Positions 10,418-21,915 of a DNA stretch of 64,000 bases are shown piece after piece. Numbering within the stretch: position 1 is the stretch's first letter; each line of letters starts with the position of its first letter. The stretch covers positions 1,674,001 to 1,738,000 of the forward strand of contig CP099429.1 in assembly GCA_024114885.1 (NCBI GenBank). The letters are read 5' to 3'. The DNA comes from Septoria linicola. Lineage: Eukaryota > Ascomycota > Dothideomycetes > Mycosphaerellales > Mycosphaerellaceae. The translations under genes and the position numbers were made by a program. The notes beneath the pieces were generated by a model. That model had not been told where the DNA came from. It saw nothing but the letters and a program-made list of their open reading frames with translations, and did not search any database.

Positions 10418-11044
10418 CTTGCACAGTTTTATTGATGGATCCTCGTCCGCAGGCTGACTGATTGTTCAAGTTGAAAATATCGAATATGGCACGAAGCAGA
10501 TTGCAAAGTCCTCGCCATGATGATAGTCGCGGGCCGGTACCTCCAACAGCTCTTTCGGCTGCTGACGTAACACATCCTCTTTCACATCCGATCCGATCCC
10601 TGCAGAACGAAAGGTGCAGACTTCACCAGATATAAGGTCAAGCTTGTCAACCAATGCTGGCAGCAATCTATCAAACGCCTCGCCCGTGCGTGAGAACACA
10701 CCTGTCTTTCTCCGCACGCCATCGTTCTTGATGATGATCAGGGAGATAATTTAGCCTCAAAGTCCGTCTGCCACGGACGTGGACGCCTAACGGTACGCCA
10801 GATGCTTCGCAGACTTGGCTTTTCCGCAAGACTGCAACACACATCATCTCTGCAGATGACGATAGCATTGAGTGACCCCGCTCCTAGCCATGGCGGCTGC
10901 CGAGCGCTGTATACTTGCCCTTCGTCTGTGTTAACAACGAGCTAATGTATTTCCTGCAACTCTACTTTAATCTGGTGGAAGAGTACCAGCCATTTGTCCT
11001 GGCATAAACAAACGACTTCTTTGTTGCAAATTCTCCTTGATAAC
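10418..11044. other. Intergenic, no gene seen
   Basis: About 630 bases between the hydrolase start and the broken BTB gene. Only short frames on either strand, none resembling a known family. Confidence 0.4.
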
Positions 11045-11860
11045 ATGCGCATCTCTCGCGCTCGGTTCGCCAAGATGGTATCAATTATGGCAGTGCCAGA
11101 CGACAAGTACGCAGACATGAAGATCATCTGTCCGTCGCGGACCTGGAACGTACACTCGAACGGAGTTTGTCCACAATCGCGACCGCTAGACGAGCAATTC
11201 GATGCCGGTGATCTGGTCAGTAGTGCCCTCATTCCCGGTGCTCAACAACTAACACCTGCGAAGATCCTCAAAATGCCCGACGCCGATGAGCTTCCTGTGC
11301 AGGCTTTGATCGATTTCCTATGCAACGGCGACTACACCACCATTTCGACAGCACAAGAAGCACTGCTAAAGACAGAAATCCCTGGACATGCTGTGGTTTG
11401 GGAAATTGCTGAGTGGCTGGAAATCGGTGGCCTGAGTACCCTTGCGACAAGCAAATTCGAAGCTGAGTGCCACAGTGGATGGGCTGGAGGCTGTTTCGCA
11501 AAGCTGGCAGAGACTATGTTCTGGACGAGGGCTTGATGCAGTGGTACGAAGAGACGCAGTGTCCAATGACGGACAGTCTTGTAAAAGTCGCCAGAGCTCA
11601 CGCCCGCGAGCTGCTTGACAAGAACAGTCCACACACGTAAGTACGCAGCAGAGAGCAATTCGAGGTCGTGCTGACCAAGCATGACCGACAGAGCATTCAG
11701 CGAGGTCCTCAAGCGCAGTGCTCCCCTCTGCTTAGATTTGGCGCAGCACCTGCTGGAGTACATGAGCCTCGCGGACCATCCCACAGACGCCACAGACGGC
11801 GCAGAGCTCGCTGTCCAGTACACTCCCACGAGCGAGTCTACCACGTCGTCCCAATCGTGA
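11045..11860 (+). pseudogene. BTB/POZ protein gene with apparent frameshift
   Basis: The first part (ATG at 11045, alternatives at 11075 and 11087) reads DDKYADMKIICPSRTWNVHS, then MPDADELPVQALIDFLCNGDY, a fungal BTB core with the 'F.C.GDY' box. An in-frame 48-nt intron at 11216-11263 (GTCAGT...GCGAAG with CTAAC branch) would remove an insert from the core. Around 11467-11490 the reading frame changes: frame 2 ends at 11536, while the family-like continuation (RLFRKAGRDYVLDEGLMQWY) lies in frame 1. A good intron at 11637-11691 (GTAAGT...GACAG) then leads to a final exon ending at 11860. So either one base has been lost or gained near 11480, or a very short 44-nt intron (11467-11510, GTGCCA...GGCAG) restores the frame. 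I favour a frameshift but cannot exclude the intron. Confidence 0.5.
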
Positions 11861-12693
11861 TATATGTACAACAGGACATCAGGCTTCAGTACGAAGGGAC
11901 CAAAAGTGTCGAACGAGTGGAGGTGTTAGCCCGAAATAGCGAGGCGGTTGGCGAGCTGTTGTCGATAGTTATATGTTGATGGCGAGGCATTCGCACTGCA
12001 GGATGTTCTCGTTACCGCTCACAGTCTCTTGATGGTTTCTTAACTACACTACGGGTATGACACCGTAGCCATTGCAGAGGTGGATGTCTTGGCTAAGCTG
12101 TTGCAAACCGACAAATCTCTTCAGATTCACCACAACTACTTCATCAAGGTTTCCTTGGAGTCGCAGAGATTCAACATGTTAGGGGTTCTCAAAGGTACAA
12201 CAAAGCACTCGATCCCATCAATCCAAGGTATGTCGGCCAGTGCGCGCTTCTTCGTGATCGATATGGCAGCACCTTTGTTCGTGTAGATGATGGCCTGTTC
12301 GATATCCCACGCTATGTCTGCTGACGAGGGCCAACAACGAATACAATGTTGCAGAAAGTCCCAAAATGTTCTTCTCATCCTCAATATCTAAAGGGAAACG
12401 TCCGAGTGAGTGACCAGTCTCGCTTGGGTCATCTTTCTCCAATTTTTCCAACAGTCGTTGATGTCAACTGAGCGACACGAATGGCATCGTTGACATGCTC
12501 GACAGCGGAGAGACTAGCGGGAAGCGGTAGCATCGAATGTCGTTGAGAGCATCGTGCAGCTGACGACCAATGGCCACGGAAGGTCAGTATAAAACTCTAG
12601 GTTGCAGTATCTCCAACAAGACGCGCGGCTCTGGATGTCGACTCAGCGATGCGAGTGGCATGGTGGTTTCATTAGAACGGAGAGTGATCCTAG
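11861..12693. other. Intergenic, no gene recognised
   Basis: About 830 bases. Minus-strand frames of 77-82 codons at 12136-12451 overlap each other in different frames and resemble nothing I know. They could be remnants of a decayed gene. Confidence 0.35.
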
Positions 12694-14880
12694 CTAATTC
12701 CCCTGTGTGAGGTACTCCACCTCCTCCAACCACTTCAACTCTATCGCAGACACCTTCCTGGCCCAGGGCTTCGTCGTAAAAGTGAAATCGTTAAACATGA
12801 TTGCCTCTCGTTTCGCCCCATATAATACCGACGAGGGATGGATCGCAACCACCTGATTACTAGACAGCGTCTTATAAGACTTATCCGGACATAAGCGTGC
12901 GACATTGCCACTAAACCCTCTGAGGAAACACTTCAAAATATCGTCCTGACAATCTTCAGAGATGCTTTCTCTTACCGTCGGTATCTCGAGAAGCGACTTA
13001 GTTTGTACGCGGAGTTGCTTGCGAACATCCATAACATTCTGCATAGAACGATGAGAAATCATGCGATCTGTGGCCCAAAGCTTCCGGTTTGAATTCTCGT
13101 CTGCGTAGCCGCGCACGGCGTTGAGTAGCGTAATATGATCGCCTCTGCGAGAGAAGAGCTGCGAGCGAGATTCGGTCGCTTTTTCGCGGGCTTCTTCCGT
13201 CTCTGCAGGCAGGAAAATGGATTCAACATCGAGAGCTGCCACAATATCGATTGTTTCGAGCAGGCAGTCGTGTTTCGCGGACTCGAGAATCACCCGGCCA
13301 AGGGGTGGAGGAAGAGGCAGGCGAGCGACGGCGCGGCCTGTCGGAGTGATGGTGCCGGAATCGGAAATGCAGCCAAGCTGATGGAGCTGCATGAGAGAAC
13401 GAGCCATGGCTTCGCGAGATGGAGGTGTGAGGAAGGAAAAGGCAAAAACGTCCTCAATTCCTCTCGCTTTCATCTTGAGGACTGCGCCAGTAAGATCGCA
13501 GTGCAGGATTTCTGGTTTCGTATTCTGCTCGAGAGACTTGTAGTCTGCCTCTGTGAATAATCGAAAGCATTGTCCTGGAGCTTCTCTGCCCGCACGACCT
13601 TTCCTCTGATCTGCGGATGATCGTGAAATTGGCTTGATGAGCAGTGATTCGATGCCAAGACGAGGTCGGAATTGCTTGATTTTGGCTTTGCCTGTATCTA
13701 TCACGAATCGTACCCCCGGAACTGTGACGGACGTTTCGGCAATATTTGTGGAAAGGATAACTTTTCTTGTGTTCGGAGGCGCTCTCTCGAATATGCGCTG
13801 CTGAGCTTGCTGAGGTAGCGCAGCGTAGAGTGGTAGGACGAGCATTTTGGGGAAATCGGTTGTCAGACTGGAGGCAAACTCTTCCACAAGTCGCTGGAGT
13901 CCTGTGATGGCCTCCTGTCCTGTTAGGAAGACCAGTATATCTCCAGGCATAGGCTCTTTGCAATGGATCTGAAAGATGCGTTGTAGAGCCGCGTCTATCA
14001 CATCTTCGCTGGGGCTCTCGGTGTATTGTAGCTTGACAGGGTACTGTCGTCCTTCCACATGGCATAGAGTAAGTCGATCCCTCGGAGAGTCGCTGTCGAG
14101 GTGGGTTTCCTCTTCTGCAAAACCTTCCCAAGAGTCCTCCGTCTCTTCCACCTTCGCATCGTTTCCTGATGCGCTCGCATTCTCCAGCTTGACTTGGTCT
14201 ATGCTATCAGACGGAGAGTCTCGCCGGGAGAAGAAATCTCTCAAACTCTCCACATCAGCCGTCGCACTCATCACCACCACCTTGAGGGCTTTCCCATTAG
14301 CCCTCCTCTCCTGCACTAAGCCCTTCAGAAACCCGAGAATCAGATCCACATCCACTGATCGCTCGTGTACCTCATCAACGACCACGCAGCTATACTGCCC
14401 CAGCTTCGGATCTCTTAGCATTTCCTGCAGAAGCATACCTTCGGTGAGATATTTTATCCTCGTACCAGGACTCGTATTGTCGTCAAACCTCACACTATAG
14501 CCAACTTTACTTGCTGGGCTCGACGAGCCGAGAGGTGAGCCCATCTCCTCTGCAACACGCCTAGCCAAGCTGATGGCCGCCACACGGCGAGGTTGTGTCA
14601 CGGCGATTTTGCCAGAGCACCATGATGCATCGAGGAGGAACTGAGGCACTTGTGTAGACTTTCCACTTCCGGTCTCTCCAGTAAGTATGAGGATATCCTT
14701 GTCGTTGGAGAGTGAGTTGCGAATTTCTTTCGCACGAGGCCAGATGGGGAGAGCTGTTCTGCCAGCATGAAGTTTCTGCTTTTTGGCCAGGTGCGGGTTG
14801 TGCACTTTCTCTTCGCGTTTCCGCTTCTTCGGCGCTGTCTGTGCCTCTATGGAGCCGTCTAGGTTCTTGAAGCGACTCAT
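12694..14880 (-). CDS. DHR2: DEAH/RHA-type RNA helicase, DHR2-like
   Basis: A 728-residue superfamily 2 RNA helicase. Visible motifs: I GETGSGKST (residues 68-76), Ia TQPRRVAA, II DEVH (169-172), III SAT, V with STNIAETSVTVPG, VI QRKGRAGR, followed by winged-helix, ratchet (HA2) and OB-fold regions ending in the family-typical HPSSVLYG, IMFNDFTFTTKPWARKVS and WLEEV. The short Lys-rich N-terminus and overall length match yeast Dhr2, a nucleolar helicase needed for small-subunit pre-rRNA processing, better than the longer splicing factors Prp2/16/22/43. Motif II is DEVH instead of DEAH. Start ATG at 14880 (MSRFKNLDGS) is preferred over one 42 codons upstream because the Lys-rich family region follows it directly. 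An insertion of about 60 acidic residues separates the two RecA lobes. Confidence 0.85.
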   Translation of the reverse strand: MSRFKNLDGSIEAQTAPKKRKREEKVHNPHLAKKQKLHAGRTALPIWPRAKEIRNSLSNDKDILILTGETGSGKSTQVPQFLLDASWCSGKIAVTQPRRVAAISLARRVAEEMGSPLGSSSPASKVGYSVRFDDNTSPGTRIKYLTEGMLLQEMLRDPKLGQYSCVVVDEVHERSVDVDLILGFLKGLVQERRANGKALKVVVMSATADVESLRDFFSRRDSPSDSIDQVKLENASASGNDAKVEETEDSWEGFAEEETHLDSDSPRDRLTLCHVEGRQYPVKLQYTESPSEDVIDAALQRIFQIHCKEPMPGDILVFLTGQEAITGLQRLVEEFASSLTTDFPKMLVLPLYAALPQQAQQRIFERAPPNTRKVILSTNIAETSVTVPGVRFVIDTGKAKIKQFRPRLGIESLLIKPISRSSADQRKGRAGREAPGQCFRLFTEADYKSLEQNTKPEILHCDLTGAVLKMKARGIEDVFAFSFLTPPSREAMARSLMQLHQLGCISDSGTITPTGRAVARLPLPPPLGRVILESAKHDCLLETIDIVAALDVESIFLPAETEEAREKATESRSQLFSRRGDHITLLNAVRGYADENSNRKLWATDRMISHRSMQNVMDVRKQLRVQTKSLLEIPTVRESISEDCQDDILKCFLRGFSGNVARLCPDKSYKTLSSNQVVAIHPSSVLYGAKREAIMFNDFTFTTKPWARKVSAIELKWLEEVEYLTQGN

Positions 14881-15913
14881 ATTTGGGGAGATATGAGTTG
14901 TCTTCACAAGTGATCGCCCAATAAATGTGATTTGAGTCCAGAACCAGAAATGCGCTAGTGCCTGAGGCGTGTCTTCTTGCCGATATCCGAGATCCACATC
15001 TGGCATACCATACTCAACAGAGTCGTCCTCTTCATGTTTCTCCGAGATGGAATCCTTTCCACGATGCCATTGGGCGCCTTCGAGCGCGTCTCTGCGGTCA
15101 AGATCAGTCGGGGATACTCAAAACACACAATGCTCCACTCACTCTCTAGATCAGATCGACACGCTCGCCCATACCACCTTAGCGCATCACATGATGAAGA
15201 GTTCATGCGAGACAGCACCGTGCCGCTGACATAGATTAGCTGCCGCATTCGGACAGCAAATCAGAGACGTTCTGGTTGCTCAGGTTCGAAGGAGTTGCAT
15301 AACTCGTTTTCATGTCCCTGACTCTCGCAGCTTCATCAGCTCGCGTACTCGAATGTGGAGCTGTGGTGGCATCGTTCTGCGTCCACCTTTCGGAAGCATG
15401 CACATCGGAGCTCTCAGAAGGAGATATGTAGTTGCAGGCCGCAGGATCTTCCCTGTGCAGTCAGTCATGCTCTGATATAACATGCAAAGTGAGGCAAACC
15501 TCGAACAGATCACATCCGTGCAAGTGAGAAGAAGCTCCTGGTGACAAGAAAAGTGAAGTAAAAAATGTATCTTATCATTGTCGAAGACTACTACCATGAT
15601 TGTGAGGAGGAGCGCGTGTTGTTTTGAAATAATTCTTTCCAAAAACAAGAAGAACACCCCCATCATCGTGGACAATCGTCTTGCGAAACTGACTGCTTGA
15701 CCATAACCAGACCCTGACCCTGCCTGCCTACTTTGCCTGGAAACAAAGTAAGAGTAGTGAACGCCCCAATCATCATCGTGCTATGATCATGCCACCCACG
15801 CACACACACTCATACACGCCTCGCCCCGCGCTTTCCTTTATACTCTGTACAAGCGAAAGCACATTTCGTAGCACCCAGTTTGGAACCGGAAAATGAACGC
15901 CGCCAATAAACGA
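14881..15913. other. Intergenic, no gene seen
   Basis: About 1030 bases between the helicase start and the CCR4 3' end. Only short overlapping frames; no repeat or RNA gene recognised. Part must be helicase promoter and CCR4 3' UTR. Confidence 0.4.
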
Positions 15914-18246
15914 TCAGTTTCTATTGCTCTCTCGTCTCGAATTACCAAAATCCGTCTCCGTCACTTTGCGCTCCTTTTTCTCCTTGATGGCCAAATGCGT
16001 CATGAGAGGTAAGTGATCGCTCGGGAAGTAGGCATTTGGGAAACCAGGAACCCGCTTCATGTACTCTTTGTCCACCTCACCCAGCACTGATGTGACCTGT
16101 ATCGATTGTGTGGAGTAGAAGACCCAATCGATGACTTGTCGGAAGTCCGGCGTATAGTTTGTGAAGTTCAACTCGCCAATGTGACTATAAGCAGACTTGA
16201 GACTGAAGGGGTGGCTCATGCCGTTCCTGGTGAAGTCGCCATAGTTGTAGTCGCCCAGCTCCTCGTACGAGCTCGAGAGCGATCCGAGTGTAATAAGATC
16301 GTACACTCCCGACTTTGAGGTCGAGTTGAAATCGCCACAGATAACGAGCGGAATGTGTGTAGCTTCTTCGTACTTCAGAGATGGGCCAGGTTTCACGGGA
16401 ACAGTGACGGTGCCGTCTGCTTTGTCCTCGCCCGAGTATTCGAATAGCTTCTTCTCCGACTCCTTCAATGCTGGCCACTTTGCGTACTTCTCCGACAGCT
16501 TGTTGATCTGTTCCATTAGAATGGCAACTTGTACAATCTTGATATCGCTGTGCCAGGGTTCCCAGGTCAGATGGGTGTTGGCCACAATCATCCTTGATCC
16601 CGTCTGTCGATTCTCCAAGAACAAGACGATGGCAATATGATCTCTGGGCATGATCCGATTGTAGACATCGTGCTCCCCTTTCATGTCCGGACGGCGGATC
16701 GCTTCTTGACTGAAGACGATGAATTGCTTGTCGAGCAGAATGTACTTGGTGTTCTTCCAAAAGATCGCGCAGCCGTCCACGTTTCGCGACTCCTTCTCTG
16801 CCATGGTTTGCGCTCGCGATTTTGGATAGAATATGCCTTTGTAGTCTGAGGAGGCGAGATTTGGTCGGAAGAACTCGTTGAAATTCTCAACGTCCATTTC
16901 TTGCAAGCACATGATATCGGCGCCTCTGCCGATCATCTCCTCGAAGATCATTTCACGGCGTCGTTGCCAGCTAAGCGCCTCTGACGGGGTATACCCATAC
17001 ATGTTAGCCGTTGCTGCCCTGTCACATAAGATATTCCAAGACAGTATGGAGAACTGGTCCGCGAATTGCGTGTCTTCGACAAGTGGTATCCAGGCACGGT
17101 CTACGGGAGGTTCGGGAGCTGCTCGAAGTTAGCCATAGCACTTTTCAACATGCAGAGGTGACACTTACTAGGCGCCTGCTCACGAATATAGCGGATCAGC
17201 TCCTGGGTCCCGCTTTCCACGAGTTTCTCCTTGTAGTCCGGTCGCATTGGGTTACCCTCGATGCCTAGCATTTCGAGCTGATACAGCGTTCCAAGTTCAT
17301 GCGGCAAGTCGTCCAACTGATTCTCAAAAAGCAATAGTTTCCTCAAATTTGTGAGCATGCCGATCTCGGGAGGCAAGAAGCTCAAATGATTCCAGCTGAG
17401 GTCAAGTGTTGTGAGAAACCGCAGAGTGCCAATTTGAGGCGGAATCGTGGTCAGCTTGTTCCACGGCAACCACAGACTCTTCAGCTTGGGATATATCTTT
17501 AGCACAAGTGGTGATAAGACTTTGAGGCCATGGCCGGAGAAGTCCAGCCCATTGAAAGGCCCCATGAAGTCATCCTCGTCTATGATGCGCTTCCTCTCGC
17601 CGTCCTCGCCATCCTTGTTGGCAGCATTGTTCGATGTCCGTCCTGTGAGCCTACTGTTGCTGGATGCATTGCGAGCGTAGTAATGCGTCTTCGGCTCGGC
17701 CATTTTCATGATTTGGTACTCGCGCATCTGCTCCGCATAGTGATCGTTGTAAGCCTTGCCCATCGAATTATCCGGTGTGCCGTTCTGGAGATGTGCAGGC
17801 GTAAAGTGTGGCGTGGCATTGGAGAGCGTGCTCGTCGATATCGAGTGTTGGTGGCTTCCAAAGTTGTTCGTATGTGCGCCGATGCCATGGTCGTGGTGCT
17901 GGCTGTTCATATGGTGCTGGTTTCCACCGTGCATTGAGCTCTGGAATGCCTTTCCCAGAGTGGCCTGCTGCGGCTGGAAGGTCTGATGTGCGGCGCCATT
18001 GAGCAGGGTGTGGTTCTGCCGGTGGTTGTTGTGGTTGTACATGTTGCTGTAAGGATTGTGCGCCGGCGAGTTGGTGCCCGGAGATCGGTTCGGTGAGGGC
18101 GTGTCGGCGTTGGGATGGTATAGACGGCTGCTATTGTTGACAGGCGAGCCGTTGCGATGGCCCAATTGCTGACCGCGCGTGTGCGAGTTGTGGTTCTGGT
18201 AGAGATACTGGCCGGGATTGAACCGGTTAAAACCATCGGCCATCAC
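15914..18246 (-). CDS. CCR4: CCR4 deadenylase of the CCR4-NOT complex
   Basis: Two exons, 17169-18246 and 15914-17118, with a 50-nt intron (GTAAGT...GAGCAG, phase 1), give 760 residues. Ccr4 is a catalytic poly(A)-specific 3' exoribonuclease of CCR4-NOT. The N-terminal 200 residues are rich in Asn, His and Gln. Leucine-rich repeats follow at about 240-340 (LKSLWLPWNKLTTIPPQIG and three similar repeats), the part that binds the CAF1/POP2 subunit. The rest is an exonuclease-endonuclease-phosphatase domain: SWNILCD, CLQEMDVENF (metal-binding Glu), NTHLTWEP, CGDFNSTSKSGVYDL, and the terminal SDHLPLM with catalytic His. The order LRR then EEP is diagnostic. The start is the MM pair at 18246; an upstream exon is not excluded because the region before it is long. 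Confidence 0.93.
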
Positions 18247-19779
18247 CAGAGGGCGGTGGTCGCAGGGAAGGAGGGGATGCCCGCGCGCAACGACGTCTTC
18301 CGCCCGCCCCGATGCCCAAGGTGTGCTGGATGGAGTCGGCGGTGGAAATCAAGGTGGAGGAGGATCTGGCCGGCGCGCTTTTCGTCTGCTGTACATGAGC
18401 GCCCGCCCCGCCCAACATGAACGATAGAATGGGAACTCCGCAACGAGTGGATGGATGGAATGTCACTACGCCGCCGCAACGTGGTCAGTGCCTGGTCTGC
18501 TACAATTGACGCTGTATGGATGATGTGCGCAGTGCACTCGGCAGATATGACGAGGTCGGGTCAAGGCTCGAGTAGGTCCTCTCCTGGTCTCCTGTGGCGG
18601 CCAGATGAATACGGTAGCAGTAGCCAGTACCCGGATAGCTAGTTGGTCTGCTGATGCGTGAAGCCTGGGTCGCAATGAGGATATGTTCACGTCGTGATGT
18701 GCTGGATGGATAGCTCTAAGTCGGTACACAGAAGGGAATGGACCGTGCCTCATGATCACGTGTCACTACTCTACAGAGACAGATCTGTCTTCGCGATTCG
18801 CCAACCTCTTCTCTGGCACTTGTCCCATTGCCGCAACCCAGTCCCACAGTTGTGCACACAGACGGCTGTAAGCTCTCTGCGAAACACGGTACTGCTGCGA
18901 CATCTACTACGGCACATGAGGCACCACAAACATTCATTCTCCCAAATACGACCGTACTTTCCTCTACCACCGCTAGCAATACCCCCGAGTCAGTGGCATT
19001 GGAACAAGAGACCTCAGCTCTTGCCACGGCATCGTGTTTCTCGCATGCAATCATGGCCTACCAGCTATATTTCAGCCTTTGAAGCCTCATTTGGCGAATG
19101 CGCCAGGACCAGCGACCTCGATAGTCTGATCCAGACAAGCATTGGTTCGGTCGCTCATCTGCATCCCGCGCCCTCCGGTATGCCACACCTGAGGTACCGA
19201 CATGGCTGTGATGCACGTCAGCCTCGTCTGCATTCCCGCGAGCCTCATGAGACATGGGTGTCTGTTTGATCTTTCGACATTCGCTTGCGCACTCGGACAT
19301 GAGCATCCACTCTCCCCCAGGCGACGCTTCGCCAACTAGCGGCTTTCCCACGGTCGTCCGAAGTCACGATGTGGCGCCGCGCCGCGACACCAACCTGATA
19401 CTCGAAAACACTTGAACGCAGCTAAGCGATACAGAAGCTCGAGAGGGCTTGAAACCAAGTACACGCAATGTAAGTGCGAGCGTCCAGACCTTTATCACAC
19501 TTGATATGATGCCGTCCCCTCGCCCTCCCGTCCAAAGCATTTTCGTTAGTTCTCGTCCGCTTGCCCATTTCTTGGTTCATGCGAACTCAACCTCACCGTG
19601 TCGTCTTCCAAATCTGCTCATCGTCCGGCACGTTGTAGCTTGTGATTTGCTACGCATTCTGCTTTAAAGTTGACCATTCTGCGCCGCGACCCTGCATCAA
19701 TCTGCAACGGCGCCGTTGTTCTAGCGGGTCCCACACGTGGGAGGGATTACATCGGTTATAGTCGAGTCCATCGAGAACC
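18247..19779. other. Long intergenic region between CCR4 and methyltransferase
   Basis: About 1530 bases between two divergent genes. Frames of up to 191 codons (18694-19269, plus) exist but have Arg/His/Pro/Ser-rich content typical of non-coding GC-rich DNA. I see nothing recognisable. CCR4 may have a long leader here. Confidence 0.4.
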
Positions 19780-21411
19780 ATGAGTGAAGGATCTATCTAT
19801 GCCTTCTGGAACCCAAATTCCGTAGGTCAGCGTGCCTACACTGATCGACGACTTGCACAATTGACTGCGCAACAACAAAGTCGAAAGCCATCCGCAATTT
19901 CAGCAAATCTGGTTCGAAGGATCGCATCATCCTCAACTCTTGGACTGCCGGATAAGTGCCGAGTAGATCTTCCGTCTCCATCTTCCACCATGGAGGTTCT
20001 TCTGGCACGATCACTCCCGTCCGGCACGAGCACACACTCATCAGGCATGAGTGTCACAAACCACAGCACCGAAACACTTCAACGTACACCCTCAGAACAA
20101 AATGAACAGAATTTACTGAAGAGTCCATATGAACTTCGATATGGCCGACGATATCTACGAAGCGAAGTTCCTTATCCATTACCATGCGACCTAGCAGAGC
20201 TGCAAAGGCAGACGCTACGAACACTGCTTGGTATCCAAGTCTTTGGAGCACCGCTATGCAATCCTCTTCGCAGAGCGAACCCTCCTAAAAAGGTCCTGGA
20301 GCTTGGGTGCGGCACTGCATATTGGTCGGCAATGTGCCACGATCACTTTGCAGCTCAAGGACATACAGATATTCGGTTTGTAGGCACGGATATCGCGCCT
20401 TTGGCACCTAATCTACGACGGCAAGGCATGAAATGGAAATTTGTCCAGCACGATATGCGCAGGATCCCCATGCCTTTTGACGACAATGAGTTCGATTTGG
20501 TCATGTTCAAAGACGTGTAAGTCGCGCTCTGGAAGTGTTCCTGTCTCTTACCACATCGATGGCTCGCTGAGGCCAGACTGAAGTTTTGTGATATGCTTTA
20601 GATGTCCGAGTTGTCGCTGATTTGCATTGCTTTGTACAGAAGCATGGTCATGCCATTAGATGCCAAAACCGAGAAAATCCTGGTCGATGCTATTCGAATA
20701 GTCAAACCAGGCGGCTCAATCGAGTGCTGGGAGTCAGATCATGTAGTCCGGTCTCTACTCAATACTCAGCCGCCACCTCCATCAAAGACGCCTGCAGAGC
20801 AAGATGATGCGAACCGTACAGCAACCTTCGGCCTCCCCATTGGCCACCCTTTCGCTCGGGCCCAGAACAAATACCTCCAGAAAGCCAATAAATGGATCGA
20901 AGACTCCCTCGATAAGCGGAAACTGCACCCCACGCCTTCCACGCGCATTGCAGAGATGCTCACCCAAGAGCCCGACCTCCGAGACGTAGGCTACCGTCGA
21001 GTCGCCATACCTTTCGGTGAACTCCGCTGGGAGAAGGAAGGCCCCAACAGACGAAAGCGAGTCAGCAACGGCCACGACTCTCCCATGTCGGTCGACTCGC
21101 GAGACAAAAGCTCCATGTTCGACTCTGCCAATCTCACGCCTGACCAAGCCGCTCTCCGACAAACAGCGCTCATGACCGTCCTAGGACAAATCGAGAGCAT
21201 GGAACCCATGTTGAAAGAGGTCAGTGGGAAGAATGCCGAGGAATGGAGTCATTGGTGGGCATCCATGATGACTGATCTGCTCGATCCCGGCAAAGCAGGG
21301 CTGGTGGGAGAGTGCCTCGAAATGGGCGCTTGGTGGGCCACGAAAGCTGGTGATCCGGATGATCTTGATTCAGAAGATGATGATGAGATTGTTGGGCAAG
21401 ATGCCAATTGA
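19780..21411 (+). CDS. SAM-dependent methyltransferase
   Basis: Two exons, 19780-20516 and 20640-21411, with a 123-nt intron (GTAAGT...TGTACAG, phase 2), give 502 residues. A class I methyltransferase core begins near residue 165: motif I is VLELGCGTAYWSA, the acidic strand follows at FVGTDIAPL, and motif IV at FDLVMFKDV lies right at the exon junction. Exon 2 continues with the helix and strand IVKPGGSIECWESD. The N-terminal 110 residues are Ser/Thr/Gln-rich and probably disordered; YELRYGRRYL precedes the catalytic core as in a group of fungal cytosolic methyltransferases of unknown substrate. The C-terminus is acidic. A polar region of about 100 residues after the core is unusual. Catalytic fold is clear; substrate is unknown. 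Confidence 0.8.
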
Positions 21412-21425
21412 TGCCAAGTTGGCGA

Positions 21426-21915
21426 TCAAGAGCCACCATATTGTTTTCCTTGCTTTAAAGCGCGATAGCGTTTGAGGTAATATCTGTTTTTGAGACAGAG
21501 ATCTGGCGTTAGAACTGAGAGAGAGATACCACCACCGGCATAGCACAGGAGTTTTAGAAGACGACTTACAGCGCTTCGATTTCTGCAGAGAGAGACTTTT
21601 CTTAGCATGTTGAACGGCCGATATACGATAGATAGATAGAGAGATGATGACGGGTTCACGGCCTACCTTTCTTCACATATTCGGCTTGCATTATGCCTTT
21701 CTTGATTTGCTCTTGATCTGAGATGGATGCCTTGGACATGAAGGCCTTGTGGAGCCGCGGTCGGAAGTAGTCATAGCCTAGAGGGTATTCTCTTCCTAGG
21801 TAGAGGAGTTCTAGATCGATGTTAGTGTTCCGTTCAGTGTCGAGGATCATGATACTGAGCAGTACTCGCCTTTGTATATGCGGATGACATCGTGTCGGAG
21901 GGCGGTAGAGGCCAT
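21426..21915 (-). CDS. LYR-motif protein, ETF regulatory factor (LYRM5/ETFRF1-like)
   Basis: Four exons (21870-21915, 21667-21810, 21570-21582, 21426-21483) encode 86 residues. The sequence fits the LYRM5/ETFRF1 family: KELLYLGREYPLGYDYFRP, then AEYVKKEIEALYYLKRYRAL. In animals this mitochondrial matrix protein removes FAD from electron-transfer flavoprotein. Intron 1 uses a GC donor (GCGAGT) with a CTAG acceptor: the GT four bases downstream would put the conserved ELLYLG out of frame. Exon 3 is only 13 nt, flanked by CTCTGCAG and GTAAGT, and supplies EIEAL. Each junction was chosen because it restores the family sequence exactly, and all phases agree. Length matches the human protein (about 90). 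It faces the thioesterase gene across 300 bases. Confidence 0.85.

Noticed and set aside
12136..12451. Minus-strand frames of 77-82 codons
   Set aside because: They overlap in different frames and resemble nothing known; could be a relic but unsupported.
18694..19269. 191-codon open frame upstream of CCR4
   Set aside because: Composition is Arg/His/Pro/Ser-rich, several overlapping frames are equally open, and no family resemblance was seen.
21620..21640. GATA-type short repeat (tagatagatagaga)
   Set aside because: Only about three units within an intron of the LYR gene; too short to matter.
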